This document shows, in pieces, positions 10,708 through 23,365 of a DNA stretch of 64,000 nt. Within the stretch, counting starts at the first letter, position 1, and each line of letters starts with the position of its first letter. The translations under genes were made by a program, and so were the position numbers. The notes beneath the pieces are model-generated. The model worked only from the letters and a program-made list of their open reading frames with translations, did not search any database and was not told the DNA's origin. Origin of the DNA: Brachycybe producta (Eukaryota; Arthropoda; Diplopoda; Playtdesmida; Andrognathidae); contig JAUPFP010000002.1 of assembly GCA_036925085.1 (NCBI GenBank), positions 2,254,550 through 2,318,549 on the forward strand, in the 5' to 3' direction.

Positions 10708-12719
10708 TGCCTCGATTTGCCTTCTCCGACCTATCTACAGAACATGTCCATTGTCTTAAGTTTCGTGATTGTGCCTCACGATCCTTCGTCCATCCGTTTT
10801 ATGTAGGAGCCACGTGTTGAGAGAGACCAGCAATCGCATCAATGGTCGACCACATGATTCTGTGTCCTGTCCAGAGAGATACGTGTAGAACTTTTGTCTG
10901 CCATCCGCTTAGTACTTGGGGGAACACCCAACACACGTGTTTCCGTCCATGTTTGTGTATTTTATGTTCTATGTTCCATCATCATCCCTATTACCTTAAC
11001 TCTTCTTTCAATTTTGGGGTGAAACCTATCTTACCCTCCTCTGTATCATTGGTTGGTAGATAGGCTAACCTCAGAGAAATTCTTTTTCAATTTCCGAGAT
11101 GCGTTTGCTTAGCCGAAACTCCGTATCATTGTGAGGTAAGCAAACAAATCTCATCTACTTGTCTTTCCACCTATTAATAGGCCTTTAGAAGATGTGTCTT
11201 TATTTTAACTTTCAAGCAAGTTTTCATCTAACTCCGTATCATTGTTAGAAGATTATAAGCTTAAAACAAACTTTTATCTTGCCACGTGGTACTCTCTTGT
11301 CCCCCCTTTTCTTTGTTCTTTTGTTCTCCCATGTGTTTCCCTTGGGACCCTCTATATTCCAAGTTATCCATCTTCAAATCAACTCACCATCATCACCTCA
11401 ATGAACTCTCACATGAACTATCCATTGGACACCATTGAGCCGGCCGTCATCTTGGATCGACTGGACACTTCAAAAAGATGCCAACGGAGAGGTTTTTTGC
11501 TTCATGTGAGCACATTGTTGAATCTTCTCTTCTTTTTTGTTTTCTTTTTTCTTTTCCTCTTCCAGAGGGTCTACACTTGTGTGCCCCCTGGTGGAGTTTC
11601 TCTTTTGGGGAAAATTTCTTTTCTTTTTGAATTTTCTCTCTTTTTGTGTTCTTCCTCCTGGTGACTACAAAGTGCACCTGGCGGATTTCTTCATTTCGAA
11701 CAATGCAATAACTCTACAACCGGAAGTGGCCACACCAGCACCACCTACGAACTTCTACTCTTCACTCATCGTAGTTCCTCACTTGCTACTGACTCAGCCT
11801 TTTCATCTAGAGCCATCCACCAGTGAGGATCACAAAATTCATCCATCTGAACATTTCTTCTTGTTCAATAAGCATTTTGCTTTGTTGAACAATCATCAAT
11901 CTTCTGTTTCTGCACTGAATTCCTCTGCTTTTCAATAAATCAAATTCTGGGACGTGAGGTCACCACACCAGAATTTACTACACTTTAGAGCAATTCAGCT
12001 TTCTTCATCACTCTTTGTATAAAAGCCCAGCCATCTTTGACTTTTATTTCTTTGTCTGTTCCTCTTCTGAAAGTTCAGCCATCTTGGACTTTCATCTCTT
12101 TGTGTGTTCTCTATACATACACTCTTACTCCTTATTTCTAAGTGAATCTAAGTGCGGGCACTGCGTTTTAGCTTCATTCTTCTTATTTTTCAATTTCTTG
12201 CAGGGCGATCTTTGATTGGGTGTTGTACCACGCTCAAAGTCGTATTGTACATCTATTTCTTGTTGAGAATTTTGGAACTCATATCCTCCACGTGGTCACC
12301 ATATACCACGTGCAGAGGGAGATACTTCCAAAATCTGACAACAAAGAATTCACAACACTTTACACCAGTTGGGAACCATCAGTCAACACATGCCCAACTG
12401 AGGACATTACAACCAACACAACACCACCGGACTGTACACGTGTCAAGCATAGGTAAACCATCGTTACTCGGTGTATAAGAGTACAAGGATGTTGGTTACC
12501 GACAGAAACACCATTTACCAACGCACATTGACATACACCGACCTACAAATCCACGACACTACAAATTGAATGAGTCACCTCATACTGGACATCAATACAG
12601 AACCGACAAGCATCGCTCAGAGTGTACTCGAGAACCCTCGGAGCTGCACACACCGACACGGAATTCGCCGGACTCGTTCATCACCCTATATACACACCAC
12701 ACAAGCCGCTTAATCAATC

Positions 12720-15034
12720 ATGGCTGCCGCACACGAATCCTCTGGCATCCTGTCTGATCACCAGGTCTCTTCATGAGAATTCGCAAGACAACCCCATCAT
12801 TAACGATGCGACACCGCCACCGCAGCCAGCCGGAGTCGACCTCAGTGAGATATCACAACGACTGGACATGTTAACAACACACGTGGCCCAGCTCATGAGC
12901 GATCGATTTACACCAAACCGACCCACCACACCATGGCGGACAACATGCACACACCAACGTCGTGATGATGATTTGATGCCTCTGCAACTTTCTATTACAG
13001 TTACAGAGAGCCTTACGGTCTGCATCACGATCGACACGACAGACACTATACACCACGTCATCTACCGTGCCACGCTGACTGGCAGTACACTCCACGCACA
13101 AGTGAACAATTGCATCGAGACCAGTCAAATGGTCCACAGTAGAGATGAGCGCGTGGAACAACCGCACACATTACCGACTATGACAAGTGCTGATTCTCAA
13201 CACTTGTCTGGGCTACACATAGTGGTTGCCACTCGGCACCCCCAGAACAACAGGAAGATCAAGGTCGAGCTCAGAACCAAGACCCAATACAAGGCACTTC
13301 AGTATACATGCCACGTTTTTCACCACAAAGGGCAGCACCGATGCATGCTGGGATGTCAAATATTGAAGATGGTGTCTACAGACCAGCCCCCAGGGAGAAC
13401 TCAGTTGATGACTTCAATAAGATGTACAGTGGTCGCCACATAGCCGATTCAATCCAAAAATTCGATGGATTGACAGGTTTCCGTCCCTTCCTGGAAGAAT
13501 TCGAGGAAGTGACCCACTTGTACGACTGGACCGACCATCACAAAGAGGAGTACCTCACTGGGTGCCTCACCGGGGCCGCCCGCACGTGGCTGAGCAGACT
13601 GAGATATGAATATCGAGGCATTTCTTGGACCGAGCTTAGAGTACAGATGATGGACACGTTCGGGAAATGGAACGAACTATCCGTCTTGGAGAAACAGTAT
13701 ATAGAGATGCTCCAGACAGAAGGCGAGAGTACACAAGCCTTCATTTGGAAGTTTATGGCACTTGGCGACAGAGTTTACACACGTCTGGCTGATCAGCTGC
13801 ATATAAGTCAGTTGTGTCGCGCTCTACATCCAACTATCCAGAGTGCCATCCATCACACACCAACCACATCGTTCAAGGATTTTGCAAATGCCATCATCAA
13901 CATGGAGATGGTATTGCATTCCTTGAATAAATGGCCAATGGGACCTAAAACAGCAGCTGATCCTCATGCTGATAAAAGGACATCCAAGACCAATGGAGAG
14001 CAGGCGGCCACTACCAGCTCTAAGGACAACACCCATCGTTCTAGGCATGACAAAAAACCAAACCAAACTGCGACAACCAATCCGGGATGACACTACGACG
14101 GACACCCAACAAGATGCCACACGCACGGTTGACAAGAGCAAGTCAACATGTTACATCTGTGGCAAGTTGGGGAATTTTCTCCGAGAGTGCCGGCAGCCGA
14201 AGAAAAAGATCACCATCGAGCAGTTTGGAGAACCGACCACCGCATACAACACCGAGGAGCAGGTGCCTGAAGTGGACATTATCACTGAAAATGGAGCTGA
14301 GTTCGCATTAATCCAACTAGAGGGACAAATCTATCACATCTCTCTTCCAGCTCCAGTTTCAACCACCAAGGCACCACCTCCTGAAAAACCCGACACAGAC
14401 AGTTCTGACGACTGAGAATGTACCGATTCATGTAATCAACCGAGGTCTCACACGTATGTGGACCTCGGATGATTTGATCACTTGGCAGTACACGCTCGAT
14501 GTCCTCTCAACATCTGTGGAAGTCGAAGGGTGCCATGAAAATGAAACGGTAGCCATCATGGCTCACGGCACCCAACCACCTACGAAGGGTCACTTGCTGC
14601 AGAAAACTCATAAAGATGGTATATCAACAGCTGGTAGACAGCTGTTTGCCTCAGGAAGTCGGAGATTACGATGCTAGTAACATGAACTTGCGCATCACTG
14701 TCATGATTATTGGAAAAGTTATACGAATGCTTGCTGACACCGGAGCTATGGGCAGTGTCATCTCAGTCGTGCTTGCACAGGAACACAAGTTCGAGATCAA
14801 ACCTGCGCTCATTCCACCTGATGTTCAGGGTGTGGGAGACCTAAAGATCACTGTGGTGGGACGACTCGCCACGGTAGTCCAGCTAGTCACCTACACTGTT
14901 CGAGGGCACCTGCTGGTGATTGCCGGCCAGCCCGAGGCTATCTTAGTACAACCTCTTCGAGTCTACACTCTGACAGAAATGCATCGAAGCACACATCGGA
15001 TGGGCTCAAGGAGAGACTTCATCGGAGACTCCTG
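12720..15034 (+). pseudogene. Element B gag-protease, frameshifted
   Basis: The start ATGGCTGCC aligns with the gag-pro start of A at 42739. Capsid-like sequence (13400-13920) keeps FRPFLEEFEEV and the GAARTWLSRL motif. A CCHC zinc knuckle, CYICGKLGNFLREC, has its histidine changed to Asn, so the fourth ligand site is damaged. A protease segment near 14730 keeps LADTGAMGSVIS. Several frameshifts and stops separate these pieces. The product would have been capsid/nucleocapsid plus aspartic protease. Confidence 0.8.
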
Positions 15035-15142
15035 ATACATCTATCAGTGCCTCTGGGGAAGTCTCAGACCTCTACTCCAGAACTGCAGTTGGCCACGAAT
15101 GCTAGCAAGATACCAAACGTGACAGAATAAACAATAATCCAT

Positions 15143-15177
15143 TAGTGTTTAATCTATGGCCATAGACATAAACACTA
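15143..15177 (+). other. Conserved post-gag hairpin (element B)
   Basis: TAGTGTTTA pairs with TAAACACTA and TCTATGG with CCATAGA. It lies at the same place as the A hairpin (45190-45220) but with a different inner sequence that still pairs. The role is unknown. Confidence 0.55.
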
Positions 15178-16380
15178 CAAATCACCAAACAAAAACAATA
15201 GAAAAATGACAGAGGAATTTGAGAGAAACAACTGAGGACAGTTGTCAAGAGGTGGGGAGGGGTAAAAGGAACCCCCAATGAATAAATAACTCACAACATC
15301 AACAACTCCTCTAAACACTCTCAAATAACACCTAAACTCAACCAAACCTACAAAATCTCACAACTTTAATTTGTTCAACATGGTCACCAATATTTACATA
15401 TTGGCAACCACTGCAATAACTTCACCAGGACCATGTGGCCTTCAAAATAACTGTCAACCATGTGGTGCACCTGAGACAACATGATAACAGAGTCAAGGAT
15501 ATCCAAAAACAAAAAAATGAAAGTACCATAAAAGGGACATGCAGAAAAACATCATGTTCCCTTATTATGATAGGAAGTCAATGACCCCAACAGTTGATAA
15601 GGAAAATAAACTTCAAAGAGAACATTATGTCTGGGGGCCAAATCAATGCACACCTCATGGACTTCAAAGAAAAACACAAAAGAGCAAGACTGAAAATTAA
15701 AAGAAAAACTGAAGATAGTTTTGGGGGATCAATTAAATTATAAAAAATTTGGAATCTACCACTCTCAATTAAGTAATAAAATTCTTGGGAAATCAACCCC
15801 CCCTCCAAAAAAAATCATAACAAACAGTGAGGTACACTAGTGACCTTATTGACCAGTCTCTATTTTCTTTCCAAAAAAAAAATACATTAAAGAGAGGGAG
15901 AGAATTAATGGGCAATTTTACAGTTTGGTGTGAAAGAAATAATGGCCCTTCTCCCCAGGACTCTTTATTTTCTTATGTTTGCTTAAAATAATAAACAGGG
16001 ACCTGCCTCTAATAAGAATTGGATCAACACCTCTCAATATTTATTATTGGTGGAACAACCCCCTCTTTCAACAACGAAAAAAAAAAAACAAGTAGAGCCA
16101 GGTGTCCCATTTCAAAGGGGCTGGTCCTTCTAACTTCCAAATTCTTCAAAAAAAATATATATAGACCGAAAAACGTGGTCAATTATCGCTCAACTTGATT
16201 CTTCTTCAAGAACACTTGCTGACCATCGCCAATATATTTTTCAAGTTCTTCAGTTCTTTTTTTTAAAAAGTTTTTTAAAGTTTTATTTTTTTTAAACTTG
16301 TGTACTTCCATCTTGTGTTATCATCATCTAAGATTTTGTGTGTTTGTGTGATCGGTGACCGATTTCTGCTATTATTAAGA
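15178..16380 (+). other. Non-coding spacer between gag-pro and second ORF (element B)
   Basis: An AT-rich, A-run-rich stretch with no ORF. It aligns in blocks with 45221-46560 of A, including 'caactgaggacagttgtcaa' and a GGGGAGGGGTAAAAGG box. Confidence 0.6.
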
Positions 16381-17265
16381 AGCCCAGCCAACGTCGGGTG
16401 TGAGGAGAAGCCTGATACTCCGAGTAGCATCGTTCCCTTCAACGTTACAACGTCCAAGCAATACTTGGAGGAGCGCGAGGACAAGATCAATATTAACACC
16501 ATGGCATGGGGTGTTAATCAGGAGTTTCGAGACAGCATCACTCCTGGACAGCCAGTTCCTGGTGGAGCCACCACAAGAGAAAAGTGTGGGGGTTGTGGGG
16601 CAATACCCACCCCCTCAAAGAACTACAGCTTGAGCTGCAAGGGGAAGCCATGGTACGACAGGCCGAGAAAGACAAGATTTGTGGGGGAAAAGCCTTGCCT
16701 ACTTTCTTGCGGTTTGCTTCCGCCTCACCAAGCTGGGTCTTCCCTGCACAGGGCAACTCCCGAAGGAGGAGCTCCCGCAGATCAAGGCCCACATCCAAGA
16801 GGCCAAATAATCTGCACAACCCACAACTGGTGGGTCTATGTGGAACACTTCGCTCTAGAGGAAGGGTTCCTTCGATTGGAGCTCCCTCTGCAGGAACGAT
16901 ACATCATGAGCCTCTCCTGCCAGATGAATCTCCTCGTAGTCATTGCATTCCTCAACCGACAGAACGACGAGACCGTGAGTTACACCTGGGATTCCGTCGA
17001 CGAAGCCACGTCCGCCCTTTTGGGAGCCTTCATCAACTCCGACTTTGGATTCCCTGTCGGAAGGGCCTTTCGTACTAGTCGCCTCCACATCCCGGAACCA
17101 GACCCCCGCTATAGGATCGCTGTTTTGTGAGATGCCGTGTGGGCCATCCTGCACGACAATCGGTTCTCTAGGAAAACATCGGGAACCGGGATATTCATAT
17201 CTTCCACCAGGATCTGCCAGACGATCAGGGCCAGTGGCTCTCTGCCGCCTCCAACTATCGATGAG
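16380..17265 (+). pseudogene. Element B LLNN-domain protein, broken
   Basis: Frame 1 (to about 16650) keeps the block INTMAWGVNQEFRDSITPGQ, as in A. The -1 frame then carries PLKELQLELQ. After a large deletion, frame 1 resumes with HFALEEGFLRLELP, DEATSALLGAF and RLHIPEPDPRYRIAVL. A TGA at 17128-17130 replaces the tryptophan present in A (LWDAAW). Conservation between A and B is concentrated in these protein blocks, which supports the ORF being real. Confidence 0.6.
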
Positions 17266-17665
17266 TCCAGTTTCCATTCATGGACCCAGGACCTTCCCCA
17301 CCCTCTGCAGCAGGGATAGCTGCATTTGCCACATGTACTCATGGGGCCACCACCCATCCGGGTGGTGAGTTTGATAAAATAATAAAAATGAAAAATATGT
17401 TGTAAACACAAAATGTTCTTTTTTCAAAGGAAATGTATCGCATTTTAATAGGTGTTCGCTGCCCGGCAAACTTTTAATTTTAATTTTGTTCTTGTTTTCA
17501 ACCTTTTGCATATCATAGGACACTGACACTTTGTGCCAGTGCCCACCCGAATTTATCTCTGTACAAGGTGCGTGCTCGTCCACCTATTTCCTCCTGCTTG
17601 CGTAACTTCACTGTTCCCCCTTTGGCTGGAGTACGAGGACGTACTCCAAGTAAAGTTGGGAGGTA

Positions 17666-18325
17666 TGTAACACCCAGCAACTTGCGATCCCACCAAAACC
17701 ATAGCCTTGGGGGTAAATAACTCCTGCTTGTCTCCCTCCTCTTCTAATTAATATTCTAGTGGTGGATTGATACTCTTAGGACCATGGTCACTTGGACCTG
17801 GTTACACCTTGTAGGTGTACACAAGTCAAAAGTATAAAAGGACCATGTTCCTCTTTGTTCATCATCCTTGTCTTTTGCTCAACTTTGTTGTATTACGTAG
17901 ATTCTTATCCATACCACATCATGGGCATGAGGACGCACCTTTGATTAACAATTCATTCTTGTAAACTTGAGTGTTTCTGTACAAGAATGAATAGTGTTTA
18001 TAATGGAAATCTGCATTGTCTTTATATTTGGAAACTAACACTTCTCTAAACAGGCCGGAGACACCATAAGGCAAGGAGACATACGGATCCTGGAGCAGCT
18101 ACAACATCTTCAATTGGTATAACAACAAAGGAAGATGTATAGATGGCCACCATCCTTCTGCATAGATTACACCCCTGCACAGAAGGATGATCACAATCAA
18201 TCTCCATCTGACTTTTTCTGTAGCTCGAATCTTCGTGCGGTCACCGTGCAATCAGGAGAAGAAACGAGTTATAGATAACATCATCATCAAGTTAGTAAAA
18301 TAATAGTCGACGTCAAAAGCTCACA
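17666..18325 (+). repeat. 3' LTR of element B
   Basis: 660 bp, TGTAACACCC to GCTCACA. It is preceded by the polypurine-like AAAGTTGGGAGGTA and a hairpin TGGAGTAC...GTACTCCA, also present in A. It retains GTATAAAAGGACC as TATA box and diverges clearly from A's LTRs. Confidence 0.85.
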
Positions 18326-18356
18326 TTGCCATTCTGGGAAGCTTGCTAGCAGTGTT

Positions 18357-19210
18357 GTGGTTGTTTCTCGGCATCCAGTTCAATCTTTCCGTCTCTCCTA
18401 TAAGCTTCTGTCAAAGATCTCGACTTTTCACTACATGAAGTTGATCCAGTTGCTGCTCTTTATCAGTGGGATCGAACTTAAGGCTGGCCCAATCTCGTGT
18501 TTCCCATCTAACTCCCAGTTCTCAGGTGCCTTTAGTAAACGAGTTCGCCCCAACAATTTTTTGGATTCCGATTCTGGCAGGGCGATCGTGACTGCTCACT
18601 CACATCATACCACACAGACATTTGTTGATGCTACCACCTTTAAGAACTTTATGAACTCTATTAGTTCTAACTTTTCTTTACTAATATCCAAATTAGACTC
18701 TGGATTTGCTTCTGTTGACTCGCTACGTTTAGAAGTTGGTAAAATTTCATCTCTTGTTAGTTCCCAGCCACGTACTCTCACTTCCTGCATTACGGATGTT
18801 CTAGCTCTTACTCGTAGGTGCTCCTATCTTAAGGACAGGTTAAGAGCATCCAACCTTATTTTTTTCAATGTTCCTGGTCTCCACTCGCAGTCTCATCACA
18901 ATACTCTCCTTGTTGTATGAGAGGTCTTGCTCTCTAAACTGAAAATCGATAATACTCTGATTACTTATGCCTATCGTTTACAATTCCATATTTCCTCTGG
19001 TCCTCCCCCGATTTTGGCTTGTCTTCCTATTCCAAATGACCATTTTACAATATTTTCCAAGGTCCACCTCCTTGCTAATTTTCCAATCTCCATCCAGAGA
19101 GATCTTTCACTGCAATCTCGTGTGTTGCATCGTGCTTTACTCCCTTTTGTCTAGGAGGCCAGAAGGCAGGGTAAAAATGCCTCCCTTAGATTGAAGGGTA
19201 GTTATTAATG
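18357..19210 (+). pseudogene. LINE ORF1 (RNA-binding protein), with stops
   Basis: Begins just after element B. It encodes a coiled-coil-like region followed by the ORF1 signature LKDRLRASNLIFFNVPG, then, after a stop at 18918-18920, the C-terminal part ending FPISIQRDLSLQSR and LRLKGS. Near residue 40 is LLLFISGIELKAGP, which resembles a degenerate 2A-like 'GDVExNPGP' motif found at the N-terminus of some LINE ORFs. In-frame stops make this a dead copy. Confidence 0.6.
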
Positions 19211-19789
19211 GCTCACCTTTTTTATCTTGACCCTTCTTCTAATGAGCTCATTCAGGGCAACCAAAATCTTTTACCTATTAATCCACCGCCCTCTAGAGGT
19301 ATGGATCCTCCTATTACTCCATCTACTTGTTCTCTTTTGCCATTTTTGCTGACTTTGTAGGCCCTTTAACAATTCCCCAATTTATTCACTCGCAACCTGT
19401 TATCTTATCCTCAAATTCTCAAAAGTCTCCTTCTAATTTTTCTCATTTGGATATTCCTCTTGACCCGACACCTGTTGCTTTAGATGTGGATCCTTCTAGC
19501 CACCCCTTTGGTACCTTTCCTAGCATTAGCCTCCAGCAATCCAACCTGCCTGCTCCTTCTCCTGCTTCCAACTTGGCCCTGAACCCTGCTCGTCCTGTTT
19601 CCCTTGGGTCCTCTAACTCCATCCTTCTTCCCCATCACCTGGATCCTGTGGCAGCTACTTCTCCTTCCGGTAACATTTTTCAGTTTCTTCCTAGTAGCTT
19701 CAGGCCTCGATTTTCTTCTCTTCCTACCCTTCAAACAAGGTCAGTTGTTCATACGAAACATTCTGTAGCCCCCTTGTGACAGATACCCA

Positions 19790-20840
19790 ATTTTCCCACT
19801 ATCGCCACCTCCCCATCCTTTAATTTTATCTCTGAATATTAAAGGCCTTAGGTCTAATATTTATGAGCTCTCTACTCTGGTCGTATATTATAGCCCAGTT
19901 CTTATAGCTATATGCGAGTTTAAGTTGGATAGCAAAACTCTCTCCAGTGAACTGCTCCTCTCTAAGCCACTTTCTCTTGATTGTTTTGCGAGTAGCTCTG
20001 GCTCCAAATTCAGATGGGTTCTTTTTTTACTAACCATTGGATGTTATTATCGTCCACCCTCCAGTGACTTCAACCCGACAAATATTGATTCTTTCTTAGC
20101 TACTGTTGTGGGTTCTCACCCTACCCGGTATGTCATCCTCCTGGGTGACTTTAAATTTCCCTATATTGACTGGGTCAATTGGACCTCTTCATCACTGCAT
20201 GGAAATAATTTCCTTAACCTGTGTAATTTATATTCTTTGAGACAGCTAGTAAATTCACCCACTAGGTTTACACACTACTCCTCCTTACTAGATTTGTGTT
20301 TAACTACCCTTGATGATCAAAGTCTGGGGGTCTTGGTAGTTCCTGGAATTAGTGATCATAATTTGGTGCTGGTATTCCTAATTCATATTCCTAAACCTTC
20401 TTGCTCTAAGCCTCGACATCATAGAAACTTTTTTTGAGCTGATCATTCTAAGATTGCTCTTTACCTAACTCCTCTTTTGTTCAATCTTCCTTCATTTAGG
20501 GATTTGTCAATTCAGAGTTCTGACATTAACTTAGTATAGCTTAACTTTATGAACCTTCTGACCTCTGCTATTGAGAAGTTTGTGCCTACTTTTACACGAG
20601 GCAAGCGGAGGTCTCATCCCTGGATTATGCGAGAAAAAGATCTAAAAAGAAGGGCTATGATTTATCCAGGATTTCTCCATGCCCTGCTAACTCTGCAAAC
20701 TTTCATAATATTAAGGGGTCCTTATAATCCTCCATTCGTTAGGCCAGGCTTAATTTCATTAACTCCATAGCATGTTCTCACTCTGAGAATCCCCGTATCT
20801 TATGGGGATTTATTAAATGCCTTCAATCTCTTTAAATCTC
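19790..20840 (+). pseudogene. LINE ORF2, endonuclease part only
   Basis: Apurinic-like endonuclease of a CR1/Jockey-group LINE. Motifs in order: LNIKGLRSNIYELSTLV, AICEFKLDS, YRPPSSD, LLGDFKFPYIDW, SPTRFTHYSSLLDLCLT and VPGISDHNLVLV. After 20450 the linker continues in pieces (EKFVPTFTRGKRRSHPWI, then NPRILWGFIKCLQSL) and stops before the reverse transcriptase. The DFN motif is changed to DFK. Frameshifts and stops show it is inactive, and the 3' part is missing. Confidence 0.8.
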
Positions 20841-20929
20841 TTTAATCCTTGAATGTTTCGAAATATTGTCAGTGAATTAAGGTTATCAGGCATGCTGATT
20901 AATGCAAAAAAAAGATATAAATATAAATT

Positions 20930-21110
20930 TTTATATAAATTTTAAATAATGCTTAAAATCGTACATTTTTTAACTCCATGTTAAATCCCGTAGAATCAAA
21001 AATCTGTCCTACAAACATTTGAAGAACTCATTAAAAATTGTTTAAAGCAATAACAAAAAATAGTGCCTGCATTACTGTTACTCTTCACATTGACTCCTTT
21101 ATATAAATTT
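20930..21110. repeat. Repeat related in inverted orientation to 24050-24200
   Basis: Shares 'ttaactccatgtta', 'catttgaagaactca' and 'aaaaggtc' with the complement of 24050-24200. It is part of an unclassified dispersed repeat, and the two copies flank the Cys-rich exon region in opposite orientations. Confidence 0.5.
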
Positions 21111-21166
21111 TGAAAAGGTCATTATTTTTAATTTCCTCAAATTGCTGCTTGCAATGACTGGATGTG

Positions 21167-22024
21167 CAGGGCCAGCGCGACCGAGGGTGCAACTTGTGTG
21201 TGCATTTGCACAGGACGGCAAATTTATAGCGCAGCAGCTTTTGTTAGATTTATTTTTTGCAAACACATTTTTTTAGTTTAGCCTACCTCCATTGGTATAG
21301 TATTAACATAAATACTGTTTCAGTGCTTGAGGGGGAATTAGCACATGATCTTTTATTACATGGTAATTTACACTGGATTTACTACAAATTTTTTATTTGG
21401 TGATTTCTTTGCTGGTCTCAATGAAAGAGACTAAAGTCAGCTAATAGGCAACAGTGGAGACAACCAGAAAATGGGCATTTTTGCAAAAGGCATTTTGTTT
21501 TCCAACTTTTTTTTGCCTATTAACTGTCTATTCACCAGAGTAAATTTAATGTCATAAATGAGCATGTGATACAAATGTGATGCTAAAAAGAATTAAAGTT
21601 AGGGCTAGCAAATAGTTTTAGGTAATAGTTTTAGGTGTTGTTATTGGAACTTATGAGAGACAGCACTTTGTTCTTCCATTTGTGTTTTCAATCAAACTGA
21701 ATCAGTTTAGTTTTAAAATTCTCATTGCATTGCAACTTTTAATTTCAACTGCGAAAATGTCAGATGGTAGAAAAAAAGATTTATTAATAGGCAACATGGG
21801 GACAAGGTTTGGCACCCCAAAAGTTGCCATTTGGAACTTTTATTTTCTTACAGTGTGTGTGTAATTTTTCAAGCAAAAAAGGTAGGCATAATGTAATGTT
21901 ATTGAATTATTCTACAGGTAAACCTCAAAAATGCCAAAAAAAAGCAATAATTGTAAAGAAATGTTTTATGGGGTGGCATTATAACAATTTGCACAGGGCG
22001 GCAAAATGGCTTGCACCGGCCCTG
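21167..22024. mobile_element. Non-autonomous hAT-like element
   Basis: The ends CAGGGCC...GGCCCTG match the CAGGG...CCCTG ends of hAT elements. The flanking 8-mers TGGATGTG (21159-21166) and TGAATGTG (22025-22032) agree at 7 of 8 positions, as an 8-bp target duplication would. Sub-terminal 'gcacaggacggcaaa' and 'gcacagggcggcaaa' are direct-repeat relatives. No transposase is present. Confidence 0.7.
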
Positions 22025-22340
22025 TGAATGTGACATTCACAGTTGCTTGAGCAACTCGATTTCCTTTTAGTTGGCTGGCGATGTGTCCAGTTTTTACATG
22101 TGCAAATGTTATGGACTAACCTTATGTATAAAGTAAGCTTGAGTTAGCCATTAGGTTGTAGGTAGAAAAGTCATTCAGATCTATACTCATCAAAAAATTC
22201 GATTTGGAAAGCAGCTCTAAATAGTACAGTGTTATCGTATGGTCAACAGCTAATTTAAATAGATTATTAAAAGTAACATTTTTGTTGATTTTAAATTTGA
22301 ACAATTTACATGTTGATTTACAGAGCAGATTTCCATTGAT

Positions 22341-22346
22341 TTTATT
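22341..22346 (-). terminator. Poly(A) signal of the Cys-rich gene
   Basis: AATAAA on the minus strand, about 15 bases beyond the stop codon, fitting a very short 3' UTR. Confidence 0.5.
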
Positions 22347-22361
22347 TTTGACAGTTAAAGG

Positions 22362-22771
22362 TCAGAACCGCATTTTCTTCATAGAATAACTATAGCTTCC
22401 ATCTTTATCATAAACATGAACTGTGCTAAAGTTTTCTGAAGGCACATTACAGGCACACTCATGTTTGCTTTTATTAAACTTTCCCCAGGACTCATAGTTA
22501 TATTCAGTGTGACAAAAATGATAACATGTATCGTCATTTGTGATTTGCTTCTTTTTCGAACCATTGCGAAGTTCTGGAGCCAAATATTTTGCTTGGATGG
22601 GATCAAAGTTTGTCGTTGTGTGGGCATCACCATCATATAAACAGTTGCATTGTCCAGTAGTTTCATTCAAAATGGCTCTTCCGAGTGCTTCTTTCTGGCA
22701 GAAAAGTTTACATTGTCCTTGCAGCATTTCAACAGTTTCCTTCTCCATGTTGAAAGCATCAATTATATGCA
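22362..22771 (-). CDS. 3' terminal exon of a cysteine-rich secreted-type protein
   Basis: Encodes about 136 residues ending in TGA at 22362-22364. Two units have the same cysteine pattern, C-x3-C then C-x-C. The first is CKLFCQK followed by CNCLYD; the second is CYHFCHTEYN followed by CACNVP. Each lies within about 30 residues, suggesting a duplicated small disulphide fold. Two or more N-x-S/T sites fit a secreted or extracellular protein. There is no ATG near the start. An acceptor-like 'caattatag' at 22772-22780 gives an exon entering in phase 2, so the start and any signal peptide lie upstream in an exon I did not find. I cannot name the family. Confidence 0.5.
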
Positions 22772-23079
22772 CTATAATTGTGCATTATATTTATAGAAAG
22801 AATTATTAGTAGATATAGGGGCATCTCAGTTTAAGCTTCTTCCAATAAACATTGTTTCAGCAACGTGACATGGATGGTGCTAGCATAACTAAACTATCCA
22901 AGTTATTAAAATATAATTAGCGTCTTAATTAAAATATAAAAGATATGTCATGAATAAGAAAACAAAATGAACTTACTAAATTATTAACTTACTTTATTTA
23001 TTTTCTTAATCATGACCTACCTTTTATATTTTATAAATAGTTAAAAATATTTTAACTAAAGACAGTGCCGGCCTAATAC

Positions 23080-23365
23080 CTAGTACACGCCTGATAATTT
23101 AAATGCATTTTAATAAAAAATGTCTTCTACAGAGCCCTGTGAAGGACAAACAAACTATATGTCGAATTCAATTTATTCAGTTAATTATCTGAAAATATTG
23201 AGTTAATACTTACAGATAATACAGAAACTATTGACACAATATTGATTTAGTATTTCAATTTAAAATATTATTAAAATGAATTTTTATTTGGTTCATGTCC
23301 TTAACTCGATTCCGTATCACCTAAACACATTTAATTTGAATTCATTTAACTCGTGTGTGTACTAG
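23080..23365 (+). repeat. MITE, 'TAGTACAC' family (complete copy)
   Basis: About 286 bp from CTAGTACACGC to its complement GTGTGTACTAG. It contains 'tcttctacagagccctgtga' and 'aattcaatttattcag'. Inverted at 1-143, and broken pieces lie at 28504-28545 and 29075-29172. Confidence 0.7.

Larger units (their letters stand above)
10339..18325 (+). mobile_element. LTR element B: old, decayed relative of element A
   Basis: Order: partial 5' LTR, primer-binding site, leader, broken gag-protease, hairpin, broken second ORF, polypurine tract, full 3' LTR. It is colinear with element A but shorter. It has lost most of the leader repeat array, about 300 bp at the start of the second ORF and about 1 kb of its proline-rich middle. 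Like A, it shows no RT, RNase H or integrase anywhere. Confidence 0.85.

Noticed and set aside
22034-22340. Extension of the Cys-rich gene beyond its stop.
   Set aside because: Stops in all frames and a poly(A) signal 15 bases after the TGA.
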